Shown one piece after another: positions 23,138 through 34,032 of a DNA stretch of 64,000 nt (positions are counted from its first letter, which is position 1; each line of letters starts with the position of its first letter). The notes beneath the pieces were generated by a model, which did no database searches, had not been told where the DNA came from, and saw nothing but the letters and a program-made list of their open reading frames with translations. Source of the stretch: Azolla caroliniana (Eukaryota; Polypodiophyta); the NCBI GenBank assembly GCA_043228905.1, contig JBHGNT010000018.1:4278001-4342000 (forward strand), written 5' to 3'. The position numbers and the translations under genes were made by a program.

Positions 23138-24843
23138 CTCCCTGTCAAGCTCAACTCGAGGGTCTTCGGGATCCTTGGGCTCACAGCTCTGGTTCCTCCT
23201 GGCTTCACGCCTCGCTTGCGCTCCTCGACCTGTTCGACTCCGCGCGCTTCGACCCTTCCGGTCGGCTTGTCTGTTCATGTGGCCCTCATCAGCTCTTCTG
23301 TTGTTGCGGTGTTGACGCTTCTCCTGCTGCCTTTTCCTCCACTTGGGCCTCGGTTGATTCAACGTGTCTGAATGAAACATCCGAACCGACTCGGCTACCT
23401 CCGATCGGTTTTCGCTCCCGTCCGAGTTGGCTGTCTCCAACTCGTCTTCGGTCTTCTCGCCCTCGATGGCGTCATCTTCCCCATGCGTGGTTGGCTTCGG
23501 TTCTCTCCTTCGGTTGCTCCCCTTCTGTCCTCTTCCGAACTTTTCCGCGGGTCCGCCCTCGGCTTCTTCAGCCGATCCGAAGTCGAACTCGACAACCGAG
23601 TCAACCGACTCGGTGGTGTCGCGGTCTCCGCTCCTTTCCTGCTGCCTTGCTTGGTTGTTCGGGACTGTTCTCCCCCTCAAGTTTGGCACGTCGAGGTGGC
23701 GCAATCCGAGCGCACCTGAGAATTGCCGCAACTTGTCCAGACCAAGAGGCTTGGTGAAGATGTCGGCAGTCTGCCGATTCGTCGGAACGTACTGAAGTTC
23801 GACTTCACCGGAAAGGACACACTACGGACCAAATGGTAGTGCACCTCAATGTGCTTGGTCCGTGCATGGAAGACGGGGTTCTTCGCGAGTTGGATGCTGC
23901 TAAGGTTGTCGCAGTAGATCGTCGTTGGATCGGACACCTCCTCTTGCAGGTCCTTAAGTAGCCGCTTCAACCATATGGCTTCGCATGTCGCGACAGCCGC
24001 TCCTCGGTACTCAGCTTTGGTGCTCGACAATGCAACTGTCGGCTGCTTATTACTGCTCCACGCGATCGCGGCACTCCCGAGGGAGAACGCGTATCCAGAT
24101 GTGGATCGGCGATCGGTGGCGTTGCCAACCCAATCAACATTGGTGTAGCCGACTAACTGCACGCCTGCACCGGTCCGATATAGCAGTCCCCGGTCCTTAG
24201 TGCCATTGACATACCGAAGTATGCGTCGCGCACACTGAAGGTGCTCCTCGGTAGGTCGCGCCATGAACTGACTGATCACTCCGACCGGATAACTGAGGTC
24301 GGGTCGGGTGATGGTCAAGTATATGAGGCTTCCGACAATTTGTCGGAACCTCGTCGGGTCGCATACCTTTCCCGTATCGGGACAAAGCTTGACGGTTCTG
24401 TCTAGAGGAGTCGAGACGGACTTACAGTCGGCCATCCCGAATTTGAAGAGCATACTCAGCACGTAATGACGTTGGCTGATCAATATGCCTTCGGGGGTAC
24501 GGATCACTTCGATCCCGAGGAAGTAATGAAGGTCCCCCAGATCCTTCATGTCAAATGATGCCGCAAGCTAGAGCTTGACGCGGTCGATTACACCGAGGTT
24601 GGCGCCGGTGATGACCAAGTCATCAACATATAGTAAAATACTAACCGGTCCGAGTCGACCTTTCCGGATGAACAGGGAAGAGTCCGATTTTGACGTGACG
24701 AAGCCCATCCGACGCAGTTGTTGCGTGATCTTCGCGTTCCAGGCACGCGGGGCTTGCTTCAGTCCGTAAAGGGACTTCTTCAGTCGGCATACTGCCGAGG
24801 AGTTCGTTCCGGAGTGAAATCCGGGGGGCTGTACCATGTACAC
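23132..24843 (-). pseudogene. Element D reverse transcriptase, RNase H and basic C-terminal tail
   Basis: After the TAG at 24846-24844 the same frame continues VYMVQ.. with KKSLYGLKQAPRAW and LLYVDDLVITG (YVDD). A second TAG at about 24565 precedes LAASFDMKDLGDLHYFLGIEV. RNase H shows TRPDLSYPVGVISQFM, STSGYAFSLGS and YCDNLSSIQLAKNPVFHART. A frameshift near 23830 moves the last part into the frame that reads LRQFSGALGLRHLDV, where copia pol normally ends. Here it goes on for about 175 residues rich in Arg, Lys, Glu and Gly and stops at a TGA made by the first bases of the LTR (TGTTGA). Confidence 0.88.
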
Positions 24844-26877
24844 CTATTCCTCAAGGTCACCTTGTAGGAACGCATTCTTTACATCCATATGATGTAAGTG
24901 CCACCCCTTCGCCGCAGCTACTGCGAGCAAAACACGGACGGTCATTTTCGTGACCGGCGCAAATGTCTCATCATAGTTGATGCCGCGTTTCTGTGCGTAG
25001 CCCTTTGCCACTAGCCGAGCCTTGTACCGGTTGACCGAGCCATCGGTGTTGTACTTGACCTTGTACACCCACCTACACCCGATCGGTTTTACCCCTGTTG
25101 GTGCGCCAACCAGGTCCCAGGTCTCGTTCTCCGCCAATGCGTGCATCTCTTCCTCGTTCCTATCCGTGCCGGAATCCGACACTTTCTTCTTCCCTTTCTC
25201 TTTGCTCGTAAGCCGTCTCCTCGGCTTCCTGCACGGGGAATGCACGACCGAGTCTCCACTACTCGCCAACTCTTCATCGGACTGGTCGTACCGACTCAGT
25301 CGTCCAATCGGTCCACTTAAATGGAGTGAAATCGGACTCTCTTCGCAGGTCTCGATTTCGGGCTCATCCGGAGGCATCTCGGCCTCGTTGACCTCATCAT
25401 CAGAGCTCGGATTGGAGTTGGGGTTCGGAGTCGGGGGCTGGTACCAGGACGCGGACTCGTCAAACACAACGTCGCGGCTGACACGCGCTTGTTTGGTGCG
25501 AGGGTTATAGCACTTATAACCCTTCTGCTCGTCCGAGTAACCGACCAAGATGCATTTCTCGGCCTTTGCGTCCAGCTTCCTCCTTTTCTCCTTCGGTAAA
25601 TGCACATACGCAATGCTACCGAACACCCTCAAGTGTCGCAAGTTCGGCTTCGTTTCGAAATATAGCTTGTGCGCCGACACTTTGTCTCCGATCCGGTTCT
25701 GGATGTATACCGCGGTCCTTACCGCCTCGGCCCAGTAGAACTTGGGCAAGCTCTTCTCCTCTAGCATTGCCCGTGCCGCTTCCACAACTGACCGATTCTT
25801 CCTCTCGGCCACGCCGTTCTGCTCTGGCGTGTATCTACAACTGAATTCACGCCGAATTCCCATTTGTTGTAGAAAACCGTTGAATTGACCAGAAAAGTAC
25901 TCTTTCCCGCCATCCGACCGTAGGCACTTGATCTTTCGTCCCGTTTCCGTTTCCACGAACCCTTTGAGGTCCTGGAAACAGTCGAAGACTTCGCTCTTCC
26001 TCTCAATGAGGTAGATCCACGTGTGCCGCGTGTGGTCGTCGATAAAGGAGACGAAATATCGGCTCCCGCCAAGACTAACGTTTTGTGCCGGCCCCCATAC
26101 ATCGGAGTGTATAAGGTCGAGCTTATTCCGGCTCCGGTTTTGCTCGTTGGGGAAAGGAAGTTGGTGTTGCTTCCCGAGCTGGCAGGCTTCACAAATTTGT
26201 GCCTTTCGGCCACTAAATTTGGGCAATCCGAACACTACCTGTTTGGATTGCAGATCTTGAAGCCGCTGGTAGTTGACGTGGCCTATCCGCTTGTGCCACA
26301 AGTCGATGTCCGACTCGGTTTTTCTTCCCTTCGCGAACATTGCGGTGCCGCCGTCAGTGGAGTCGAGGATGAACATCCTCCCGTCTCTGCGTCCTTGCGC
26401 AATCACACGGCCTTCTTCCTCAATGAAACACCCGAGGTGTGTAAACCGAACCTCCATCCCTTGGTCGACGATCTGTCCGACTGAGACCAAGTTCTTTGTG
26501 ATTGTCGGAACGTGCAGCACGTTCATGAGTTTCCCTTTCTGCCCGACATGGCTAAGGGGAACTTCTCCGACATTCGCGATCGGATGCGGAGTGTCGTCTC
26601 CAGTTGTGACTACTCCAGGTTGTATCGGTTTTTCAAGGTACGAGAACCACTCCTTATGACTCGTCATGTGGTTCGACGCGCCGGAGTCTACGTACCACAC
26701 CTCGTCCGATCTCGGGGTGGTCCATTTCATTGAGTTTGCTTCGTGTCTCGTCACGAAGACAGACCCTTCTCCGGCTCTCCCGGAGTCTTCGGCGTATTGC
26801 GATCGCTGCCGATTTTCCTTGTCAGTATGTCCGGAGCCGTTTCCGGAACCGGTTCTCTCCGAATCGGCACGCTTCTT
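24844..26877 (-). pseudogene. Element D protease, integrase and start of RT
   Basis: One open frame, same phase as gag, follows the TAG at 26880-26878. Counting from the Met at 26754 the protease motif DSGA is at residues 23-26. Integrase follows: zinc finger LWHKRIGHVNYQRL..CEACQLGKQ; core DLIHSDVWGP, FIDDHTRHTWIYLIERKSE, CLRSDGGKEY, EQNGVAERKN (D, D, E). RT starts at ENETWDLV and RWVYKVKYN and reaches HHMDVKNAFLQGDLEE, where a TAG ends it. Element A has a TAG at the same codon. Confidence 0.92.
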
Positions 26878-27707
26878 CTAGCACTCACTTTCCCTGTGGC
26901 CTTTCTTGCCACAATACCAGCACTCCGCGATGGCCTTCCCTTGCCGGTTCTCATCGCTTCGACTCCCCCTGTTTCCGGAGGGTCCGGAGTTGCTGTTGGC
27001 ATCACTTCGGTGCCTTCTTCCTTGATCTCGTCGGCCGCCTCCATTGTGCGCCGACTCGCCTCGTCCTCCACGTCCACGGGGCCTATCTCCCTCCGTGTAC
27101 AACATTCTGTTGTCGGTGTGCGTGCTTGTAGATGCACCCGCGTGGTTCTCCTCTACCAGGAGCATTGACTGTAAGTCGAAAAAGGACGGCGTATTCTCCC
27201 GGGTACACACAACCGTTCGGAACGCTCCGAACTTCGACGCCAAACCTCCGAGACAGAGCTGGACCATCTCGCTCTCCTCGATGTTCACCTCTATGGAGGC
27301 GAGGGAGTCGCAGATATCCTTGATCTTCGAGGTATAGTCCGCCACCGACAAGTCGCGTTGTCGTAGGTTGTTCAACTCCTGTCGGAGCTGAAGCTTCCTG
27401 GCTATGGTGCTCGCGGCGAAAATCTTCTTCAGATTTTCCCACGCACCCTTCGGCGTCTTTGCATCCCGAACATAGCTCAATAGCTGTTCGCCCACACACG
27501 ACGCGAAGTAGTATAATACCCTGCTCGCCGATTGCTCCCACGACGGGAAGTCTCTGTGTGTCGATTCAAGTGCCGCGTCATTAGCTCCTTCGACATAACT
27601 CCAGTAGCCGTGCCCAACAGGTACTGGTGCATCTTGTAGGACCAAGACGCGTAGTTGGTTCTGTCGAGCTTCTCTGTTGGAAGCGAGCTCGCCATGCCTC
27701 TATCCAT
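26878..27707 (-). pseudogene. Element D gag
   Basis: ATG at 27707 (MDRGMASSLPTEKLDR). One lost base near 27604 shifts the frame; the rest, open from 27645, reads GYWSYVEGANDA, LNNLRQRDLSVADYTSKIKD, CLGGLASKFGAFRTVVCTRE and an RG-rich stretch. It ends in CWYCGKKGHRESEC, a CX2CX4HX4C knuckle. A TAG follows the last Cys directly, and pol continues in the same frame. Gag builds the particle; the knuckle binds RNA. Confidence 0.92.
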
Positions 27708-27767
27708 CGTTCTTCTTGTTCTTCTTCGTCAAGCTGTGTCGGCTGCAGAGAGGTTCTCAACCCTCGC

Positions 27768-27779
27768 GCTCTGATACCA
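27768..27779 (-). promoter_or_regulatory. Element D primer binding site (tRNA-iMet type)
   Basis: TGGTATCAGAGC on the minus strand, touching the inner end of the 5' LTR; complementary to initiator tRNA-Met. Confidence 0.93.
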
Positions 27780-28207
27780 TGTAAAGAGTAACGTGCGGAA
27801 GCAAGTATGAAGACCGAACAGAAGGAAGAAAACACAGGTTTAATGGAGAGCTTGAGCTTACGCAATATACGCGGGAGAGACAAAGAGACAGAGAGAGTGA
27901 TAGAGAGAAAATACAAGAACTATATTCAACAAGAAAAAAACTCGATTCACTACTCTATACACATGTGTGTTCCATGAACACTTTTATACAAGTCCTCGAA
28001 GGATTGACCGAAGTACTGATCGTACTTCAATGCTCATTAAGAGCTCCTACACTAACTCCCAAATATATTCCTCACGGAATATCTTTCCTAACGGCCTCCC
28101 GGTTTACGCACTCGGCCTAACCGATCGGTCCCAACCGATCGGTCCCAACCGATCCGGTCCTCGGCTTCTTCCGCCGATCCGGCCGATGTTGAGCTTGTCT
28201 CTCAACA
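27780..28207 (-). repeat. Element D 5' LTR
   Basis: Reads TGTTGAGAGACAAGC..CTTTACA on the minus strand. Compared with the 3' LTR it has an extra block of about 10 bp in a GA-rich tract and a short duplicated block around CGATCGGTCCCAAC. Confidence 0.93.
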
Positions 28208-30049
28208 ATAATGAACTCCGATGAGATTCGAACCCACCCGGCAAAGAGCCGGTTGACACTCGAGGAACCAGCCGGTTATGGTGAGGATACCGAACCGACA
28301 GAAGAAGAAGTAGAGGAAGCTGAAATCGGAACCGGCCAAGACCCCGAATCGGATTCGGATGAAGAACAAATAGAGGAGCCGGTTGCCGAAAGCCAAAGAC
28401 GAAGATATCCTCTCAGAGAGCGAAGGGCCCCCCGGAGATATCCGGATGCAGAGCATGTGCTGCTGACCGATGAGGGGGAGTCGGAAAGCTTCGAAGAAGC
28501 GAAGGATGACACCCATAGCCGCAAATGGTTGAGTGCCATGCAGGACGAGATGGATTCCTTGAATGAGAACCACATATATGAATTGGTGGAGTTGCCGAAA
28601 GGAAAGAGGGCACTTCGAAACAAGTGGGTGTACAAATTGAAACTAGGAGATGCCGACAACCCTCCAAGGTACAAAGCCAGGATCGTGGTGAAGGGGTTCC
28701 AACAGAAGAAGGGTGCGGACTTCGACGAGATATTTGCCCCTGTAGTAAAGATGACTTCCATCCGGACGGTGCTGAGCATAGCGGCAAGCATGCACCTCGA
28801 GGTAGAGCAGTTAGACGTGAAGACAACGTTTCTCCACGGCGACCTCGAAGAGGAGATCTACATGCAGCACTTGGAGGGATTTGTGAAGAAAGGGAAGGAG
28901 CACCTGGTTTGCCGGTTAAAAAAGAGCCTCTACGGGTTGAAGCAGCCTCCCTGGCAATGTTATCGGAAGTTCGACTCCTTCATGACCGATCAAGGGTAAC
29001 ACAAGACGCAGGCCGATCACTGCGTATTTGTGAAGAAGTTCGAAGGTGGAGACTTCCTGATACTCCTCTTGTACGTGGACGACATGTTGATCGTCAGATG
29101 AGACCAAGTCAAGATACAGATGCTAAAGAAGGCCTTGAACCAGACCTTCTCAATGAAAGACTTGGGTCCAGCAAGACAGATGCTGGGGATGTATATCATC
29201 CAGGACCGACCAACGAAGCAATTGTGGCTGTCATAGGAGAAGTACGTGACAAAGGTGCTGCAACGGTTCAACATGTCAGATGCGAAACCGGTCGGATCGA
29301 CACTTCCGACAAACTGCAGGTTATCCGGTAAGCAAAGCCTGAAGACGAAGGCAGAGAAGGCGGATATGATGAAGATACCATATGCCTCTGCCGTTGGGAG
29401 CCTAATGCACGCAATGGTGTGTACCTGACCGGATATCGGATATGTAGTCGGAGTGGTGAGCTGGTTTATGAGCAATCCTGGCAAGGAGCACTGGAATGAG
29501 GTAAAATGGATACTCTGATACTTGAAAGGCACCTCAAGTATGTGTCTCCGATTTGGCTCCGGTAAACCCCAACTTGACGGTTTCACCGATTCAGATATGT
29601 CGGTTGATGCCGATACCAACCGGTCAACATCTGGATATGTCATGACATATGCGGGGGGAGCTGTTTCGTGGCAATTGAGGCTGCAGAAGACGGTTACGTT
29701 GTCAACCACAAAAGCGGGGTACATGGCGGCTGTGGAAGCCGACAAGGAAATACTATGGATGAAGGACTTCATTGAAGAGCTAGGGATCTGGCATGAGGAA
29801 TACCGCCTCTATTGCGACAATCAAAGTGTCATCCACCTTGCGAAGAATGCAGCGTACCATTCCAGGACGAAGCACATCCAACAGAGGTACCACTGGATTC
29901 AGGAGCGAGTAGAAGACCAAGAGTTCGTGCTGACGAAGATCCACACGGAGGAGAACAGGTCGGATATGCTGACTAAGGTGTTGACGCCCGACAAGCTAGA
30001 CGCATGTCGGAAGCGGATCGGATTGATGAGGCATCCCATGCCGGAGTGA
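28208..30049 (+). pseudogene. Element C reverse transcriptase and RNase H
   Basis: Continues integrase/RT of element C after the D insertion. ATG at 28211 is internal, not a start. RT: WLSAMQDEMDSL, NKWVYKLKLGD, YKARIVVKGFQQKKG, EQLDVKTTFLHGDLEEEIYM, KKSLYGLKQPPWQCY; TAA near 28998, then LLYVDDMLIV (YVDD near 29070). RNase H: STSGYVMTYAGGAVSW, YCDNQSVIHLAKNAAYHSRT, with a TGA end at 30047-30049. Stops at about 28998, 29100, 29235, 29427 and 29517. Confidence 0.9.
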
Positions 30050-30059
30050 AGGGGGAGTT
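30048..30059 (+). other. Element C polypurine tract
   Basis: GAAGGGGGAGTT directly before the 3' LTR, where plus-strand synthesis is primed. It overlaps the pol stop codon. Confidence 0.85.
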
Positions 30060-30768
30060 TGTTGGATCTCGGTCCCTCCGGATGGGATATGAAGGCCCGA
30101 CATCGAAAGACCCGGTGAGAACCGAATGTGGAGTACCCGGCAAGGAAGACCCGGTGAGAACCGGATGATGCAGACCCGGTGAGAACCAGATGTGGAGTAC
30201 CTGGCAAAGGAAGACTTGGTGAGAACTGAATGATGAGTACCCGGCAAGGAAGACCCGGTGAGAACCGGATGTTGCAGGCTCGGTGAGAACCTCTCACCGG
30301 ATGAAGGGACATATATGTAGATATGTTTCTGAGAGCCCATTGGGGCTATATCTGTAAATAGTCCTAATGTCATATTAGTATAAATGTGACCTAGGGCAAA
30401 CAATGTGTATGATGATGATCATAGTTGCTGTTATTTTTTGTATAGCGTAATTCGTGTAACGACTGTACTGAGAGAGAGAGAGAGAGAGCGATACAGAGCA
30501 TGTCTTTGTTGTAATCGCTTCCAGGCGAAGATTGTGAGCAAGAGGTCGTTACCTCTGTGCTCCATGTTGTACTCTTTGACATAGTGATAGTTTGGAGTCT
30601 GTGGACTCCCGTGGTTTTTCCCTCTCAGGGTCTTCCACGTTAACATCCTGTGTATTCTCTTTTTCTGTTTGTGTACTTACCTCCATTCCCATTTCTTCTG
30701 TGTTTGATTGTCATCAAGTGATCTACGCTTCGGTTGTGGCCGGAGACTATTCCACATATTTTGCATCA
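30060..30768 (+). repeat. Element C 3' LTR
   Basis: TGTTGGATCTCGGTCC..TTTTGCATCA, 709 bp, followed by the TSD GCACA. Contains the six-unit hairpin minisatellite at about 30105-30302 and a (GA)n tract at 30471-30488. It is complete at its 3' end, unlike the 5' copy. Confidence 0.92.
30105..30302 (+). repeat. LTR minisatellite of element C, 3' copy (6 units)
   Basis: Six units on the same core as at 19886-20135 (CCGGTGAGAACCGG), one strongly decayed (TTGGTGAGAACTG). Spacing is about 25-40 bp. Confidence 0.88.
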
Positions 30769-31343
30769 GCACATTGGGAGGCTGTCAAGTGTGTTTTCAG
30801 GTATCTTAAAGGTACACAGAGAAAATGTTTATGCTATGGGAAGGGTGCATTAAATTTGTAGGGATATTGTGATGTAGACATGGTAGGTGACTTGGATACA
30901 TGTAAGTCTACTAGCGGGTATATATTTACAATTGCTGGTGGAGCAGTGTCTTGGTGCTCCAAATTGCAAAAATTGTAGCATTGAGTACTACTGAAGCTGA
31001 ATATATTTCAGCTACAGAAGCTTCAAAGGAAGCTATATGGTTCAACAAACTTGGTGAAGATCTTGGCATGTCTGTTAGTACTCTTGTGTTAGGATGTGAT
31101 CGCCAAAGTGCTATGTATCTGGCTAAGAATGCCATGTTTCATTTGTGCACCAAACACATTGATGTGCGACATCACTTTATTAGACAAGTTTTGGAGGATG
31201 GTCTAGTCACATTGACCAAGATCAAAACACAGGATAATCCTGCAGATATTCTCACTAAAAGTCTTTGCAAAGCTCAACATGAGCATTGCATACAATTAGT
31301 GGGAGTTACTTGAATGTTCACATCGGACCTTTAAGTGGGAGGT
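30769..31343 (+). pseudogene. Element B RNase H, right part
   Basis: Resumes B pol after the C insertion: HWEAVKCVFRYLKGTQ, a TAG at about 30860, then STSGYIFTIAGGAVSW and a frameshift. The last open part reads ALSTTEAEYISATEASKEAIW, MYLAKNAMFHLCTKHIDVRHHFIR and ADILTKSL, ending at TGA 31311-31313. AAGTGGGAGGT just before the 3' LTR is the polypurine tract. Confidence 0.88.
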
Positions 31344-31619
31344 TGTTAGGTGTAAAGGCCCGTAGTTCACAAATTAGGTAATTATTCGTATATGTGAACA
31401 AATTGTTCACCTGGACAAGACACCTCCTTTTGTAATGTGAACACACCACTTTCTTTGTAAGGTTAACTAATATAATAACCTTTTTTTTCTTGTGTACTAA
31501 TTAAGGCGGTTGGGTACACCAAAGATCTGCGTGTCTCTACTCTCATCTCTACTACAGTCCTGTTTTGCTAAACGTCATCTCTCAATAGCTGATCAGTCAA
31601 ACATCCCTCTTTACCTTTA
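31344..31619 (+). repeat. Element B 3' LTR
   Basis: 276 bp, TGTTAGGTGTAAAGGCCC to TTACCTTTA, followed by TSD GGTAT. About 11 differences from the 5' LTR. Confidence 0.95.
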
Positions 31620-31684
31620 GGTATGATCTACAACATCAACAAATTCCGGCATTATCTACTCGGACGGAAATTTACGTTTCACGT
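31620..31684 (+). pseudogene. Element E RNase H, short resumed fragment
   Basis: MIYNINKFRHYLLGRKFTFHV, which matches LGMIYSVTKFRHYLLGRKFSFHVD in element I. It breaks off in the middle of the domain at about 31684, where sequence J starts. Confidence 0.85.
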
Positions 31685-32255
31685 TGTCTTGAAGATTTTT
31701 GGCTATAGTGTGAAGTCGGTGGTGTGCAACATGTGTGCATGTATAGTAGGAAACAATGTATAGAATAAAGGGGAGTATTTGTCCCACATTGTAACTCCCA
31801 CCCCTCCTTGGTCTATAAAAGGAGGGAGGGGGTCCCTTGTTGAAGGGTTGCCCATTTTGTGTTAGCAGTTTCTCTTATTCTTGCTTCGTTCTAGGGTTTC
31901 GTCTTGGTTTTCATCTTGGTAGTTTCCTTTATTTTCTTCTTCTTCTTCTTCGTCGTCGTCATGTGGGTTGAGAGTTTGTGTCTAATTAGGGTTTGCTTCT
32001 GCTTGGTCCCCTGTGCAAGACCCCACTCGGCGCGACGAGCCCGAGAGCTCCCCGATCGGCGGCTTGGTAGCAGACTGCTGTTGTAACCTACCTTACCTTG
32101 GTCCGGCTCAAAGCTGGGGTTGTATCTTTTCCCTTGTAATATATATACTCATATCTGTTTGTGTATATTGGTGTATTTGGTGGTGTCGGGAGCATAGCCC
32201 CTTGTTTCCTGTGCATAAGAGTTGGTGTCGCGCACATGCTCTCTCTTTCTCTTTC

Positions 32256-32314
<59 letters not shown>

Positions 32315-32426
32315 GTTCGGTTGCCTCCGGGACGTGTCCGGAGTCGGTTTCTTGGCATCCCTTCTCCCTCGTCCGAGACCCCCGTGCTCCCGCCCCTTCT
32401 ACACGCACGCGCGTAGTAACGCGACA
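31685..32426 (+). repeat. LTR-like sequence J
   Basis: Candidate LTR from TGTCTTGAAG to GTAACGCGACA, inserted in element E. Plant LTR features are a TATA box (TATAAAA, 31814-31820) followed by a leader-like region, (CT)n at about 32262-32311, and an end motif ACGCACGCGCGTAGTAACGC. No matching second LTR in the same orientation is seen, so the start is uncertain and the element type is unknown. Confidence 0.5.
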
Positions 32427-33426
32427 TCTTTGGTGAACCCGATGTGAAGGGCGGCAAGGGAGGATGGAGTTTGAGGCCGAAGACTTCGAGAAGGAGAGTT
32501 GAGAAGCGGCGCATCGAGATGGGCAAGGTCGAAGAAGTCGACCGTTACAACGGGGACGGAGTCCCACGAGTTTCATCAAAGGCTCGAACGTCCAACCTAA
32601 AGAGTAGGAGCTCCGAGCAGCTCACAGAGCGTGGTCACCCAGAAGTAAAACAAAGGTGGCGTGCAACGACACAACATCACAACAAGAAGGGGACGCGCAG
32701 ACAAGAAGGCCGTGGTCGAGCCGGAGGCCAAGCGGGGCACGATGGTGCAGATACAGGAGAGGGTGTGGGACGAGCCGCCCTCTTTTAAATGGGGAGAAAG
32801 ACCGACCGAGCGAAGGTCGGGAATCGAGGTTGAAATGATCGAGAGTACGGAAAGAGTCTGGTAGGATCGACATCAGAGCCGAAACTCCGGACATTGGAGA
32901 ATCAAGCCTAGGCAGGGTTTGATTGATCACAAAGCATATGCTTTCCACCGACACCACTAAAAGGGTCGATGGTATGAGAGAAGTCATCAGGGGTCGTTAT
33001 GAAATCGGTATCCCCACATCTTGACCAGAGACTTTGACAGTTCGGCTGGCGTGGCAACGTGAGACCGAAAGAGAAGGGAGATGATGGGGAAGCGCAAGAA
33101 GGGGATCGACGGCGGTAGGGAGGAACGAAAGAGGCAGTTGACTGAAGTATGGGTCCTCCACACTCGTTCCCGAGACTTAGGTGGTTGCATCCGGGAACCA
33201 ACGGAAGACCTAAGAGACGAAAAGTGGCAGCGAGGACACGGAGGTCACGGCCAATACAACCGATCCGGAAGCGGTGGAACGAAGACCGGTCCTCTGGGTC
33301 ACCTCACACCGGGCTAGAGACTTCGGTGGTTGGCATCGGGTCCGACGTAAGAACAAGATACTGACAATGGCGATAGGAGAACGGGACCCGGCAATCCAGA
33401 GAATGACGAACGGAACGAACAAATGA
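32427..33426. other. Unclassified interior between LTR-like sequences J and P
   Basis: About 1 kb, GC-rich and charged in all frames, but with no recognisable gag or pol motif. It lies between J (plus) and P (minus), whose inner ends are similar. It begins TCTTTGGTGAACCCGATGTG, in primer-site position for J, but I cannot match it to a tRNA. Confidence 0.35.
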
Positions 33427-33850
33427 TGTCGCGAAGATTCACGCGTGCGTGTGCTACTCGAGCGACCACCGGGGTCTTGGACTGGGAAGGATGTTTGCAG
33501 AATTATCGAAGAGATGACGATCAATGTAAGATTAGATGAAATTTGTTTACTTGAGAAAAAGAAAGATTGTACACTCGAGAAGTAGAAAAATATGAAGAAG
33601 ATAAAGACAAATATAATTATATTGATGATAGTGGTGTTGGTGATATCACATATTGAGCCCCCCTTACACAAGCTCAAGTAAAGGCTTTTATAGGTCTTTC
33701 CATGCTTGCAACATGCACAAAACCATGGTTTTGTGCACACGGTTTTGTGCACACGATTTTGCACACGGGTTTAGAATCATGGTTTTGTGCATATGGTTTT
33801 CTATGGTTGTTTCATCTATAATTCATATATGAAAAGTAAATACATAATAT
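33427..33850 (-). repeat. LTR-like sequence P, minus strand
   Basis: On the minus strand: a TATA-like CTATAAAAG near 33690, an AT-rich leader, then CCAGTCCAAGACCCCGGTGG and an end CACGCGTGAATCTTCGCGACA, closely resembling the end of J. Short repeats of GTTTTGTGCACAC lie at 33720-33770. Outer boundary not defined. Confidence 0.4.
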
Positions 33851-33856
33851 CTACAC

Positions 33857-33940
33857 TATATGATAGTTGTCCTAGTGGTAAGGCAATTATCTTGTATCTT
33901 AGAGGTGCAAGGTTCAAACCTTGCTTGCACCCCTCTGTAT
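33857..33940 (+). other. tRNA-like sequence (SINE head or decayed tRNA)
   Basis: TTGTCCTAGTGGTAAGGC resembles a Pol III A box with the D-arm, and 40 bases on GGTTCAAACC resembles a B box, with GCAAGG..CCTTGC able to pair as a T-arm. No good acceptor stem and no poly-A or poly-T tail, so it is not called as a working tRNA. It lies just outside the outer end of P, in antisense to it. Confidence 0.5.
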
Positions 33941-34032
33941 GAACTCAAGTGCCACTAGGCCTTAGGAGGCTTATTTGCTAAGTGTATGTGTAATGTTGCA
34001 CATCCTTGGTTTATTCGTCTCACTCGGTTTCA

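Larger units (their letters stand above)
22733..28207 (-). mobile_element. Copia element D, innermost insertion, minus strand
   Basis: Nearly complete copia element of about 5.5 kb. On the minus strand: 5' LTR 28207-27780, primer site 27779-27768, gag 27707-26878, pol 26877 to about 23132, polypurine stretch, 3' LTR 23137-22733. Perfect TSD ATAAT at 22728-22732 and 28208-28212. LTRs differ at roughly ten positions plus small indels, the lowest of the datable pairs, as expected for the last layer. Three TAG codons and two frameshifts break the coding region. Same family as element A. Confidence 0.96.
19840..30768 (+). mobile_element. Copia element C, inserted in pol of B
   Basis: 5' LTR fragment 19840-20585 and full 3' LTR 30060-30768. 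Perfect TSD GCACA at 19835-19839 and 30769-30773. The 5' LTR lacks its last 24 bp or so, and there is no primer binding site: gag sequence follows at once. gag, protease and part of integrase are at 20586-22732; element D then intervenes and pol resumes at 28208-30049. A polypurine tract precedes the 3' LTR. Confidence 0.93.
15770..31619 (+). mobile_element. Copia element B, inserted in RNase H of E
   Basis: LTRs 15770-16045 and 31344-31619, both 276 bp and differing at about 11 positions (roughly 4 percent by eye). Perfect TSD GGTAT at 15765-15769 and 31620-31624. Contains gag, protease, integrase, RT and RNase H of Ty1/copia type. It is split by copia C in the RT/RNase H region at 19839; coding resumes at 30769. 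Confidence 0.95.

Noticed and set aside
23372-23795. Plus-strand open frames opposite the basic tail of D, and many others opposite D and I pol
   Set aside because: They are antisense shadows of GC-rich coding sequence with no domain of their own.
32013-32579. Plus- and minus-strand frames with long Ser-Leu or Arg-Glu runs
   Set aside because: They are translations of the (CT)n tract in the J leader.
33857-33940. Functional tRNA gene
   Set aside because: A- and B-box-like motifs are present, but a 7-bp acceptor stem and a sensible anticodon arm are not visible, so it is listed only as tRNA-like.
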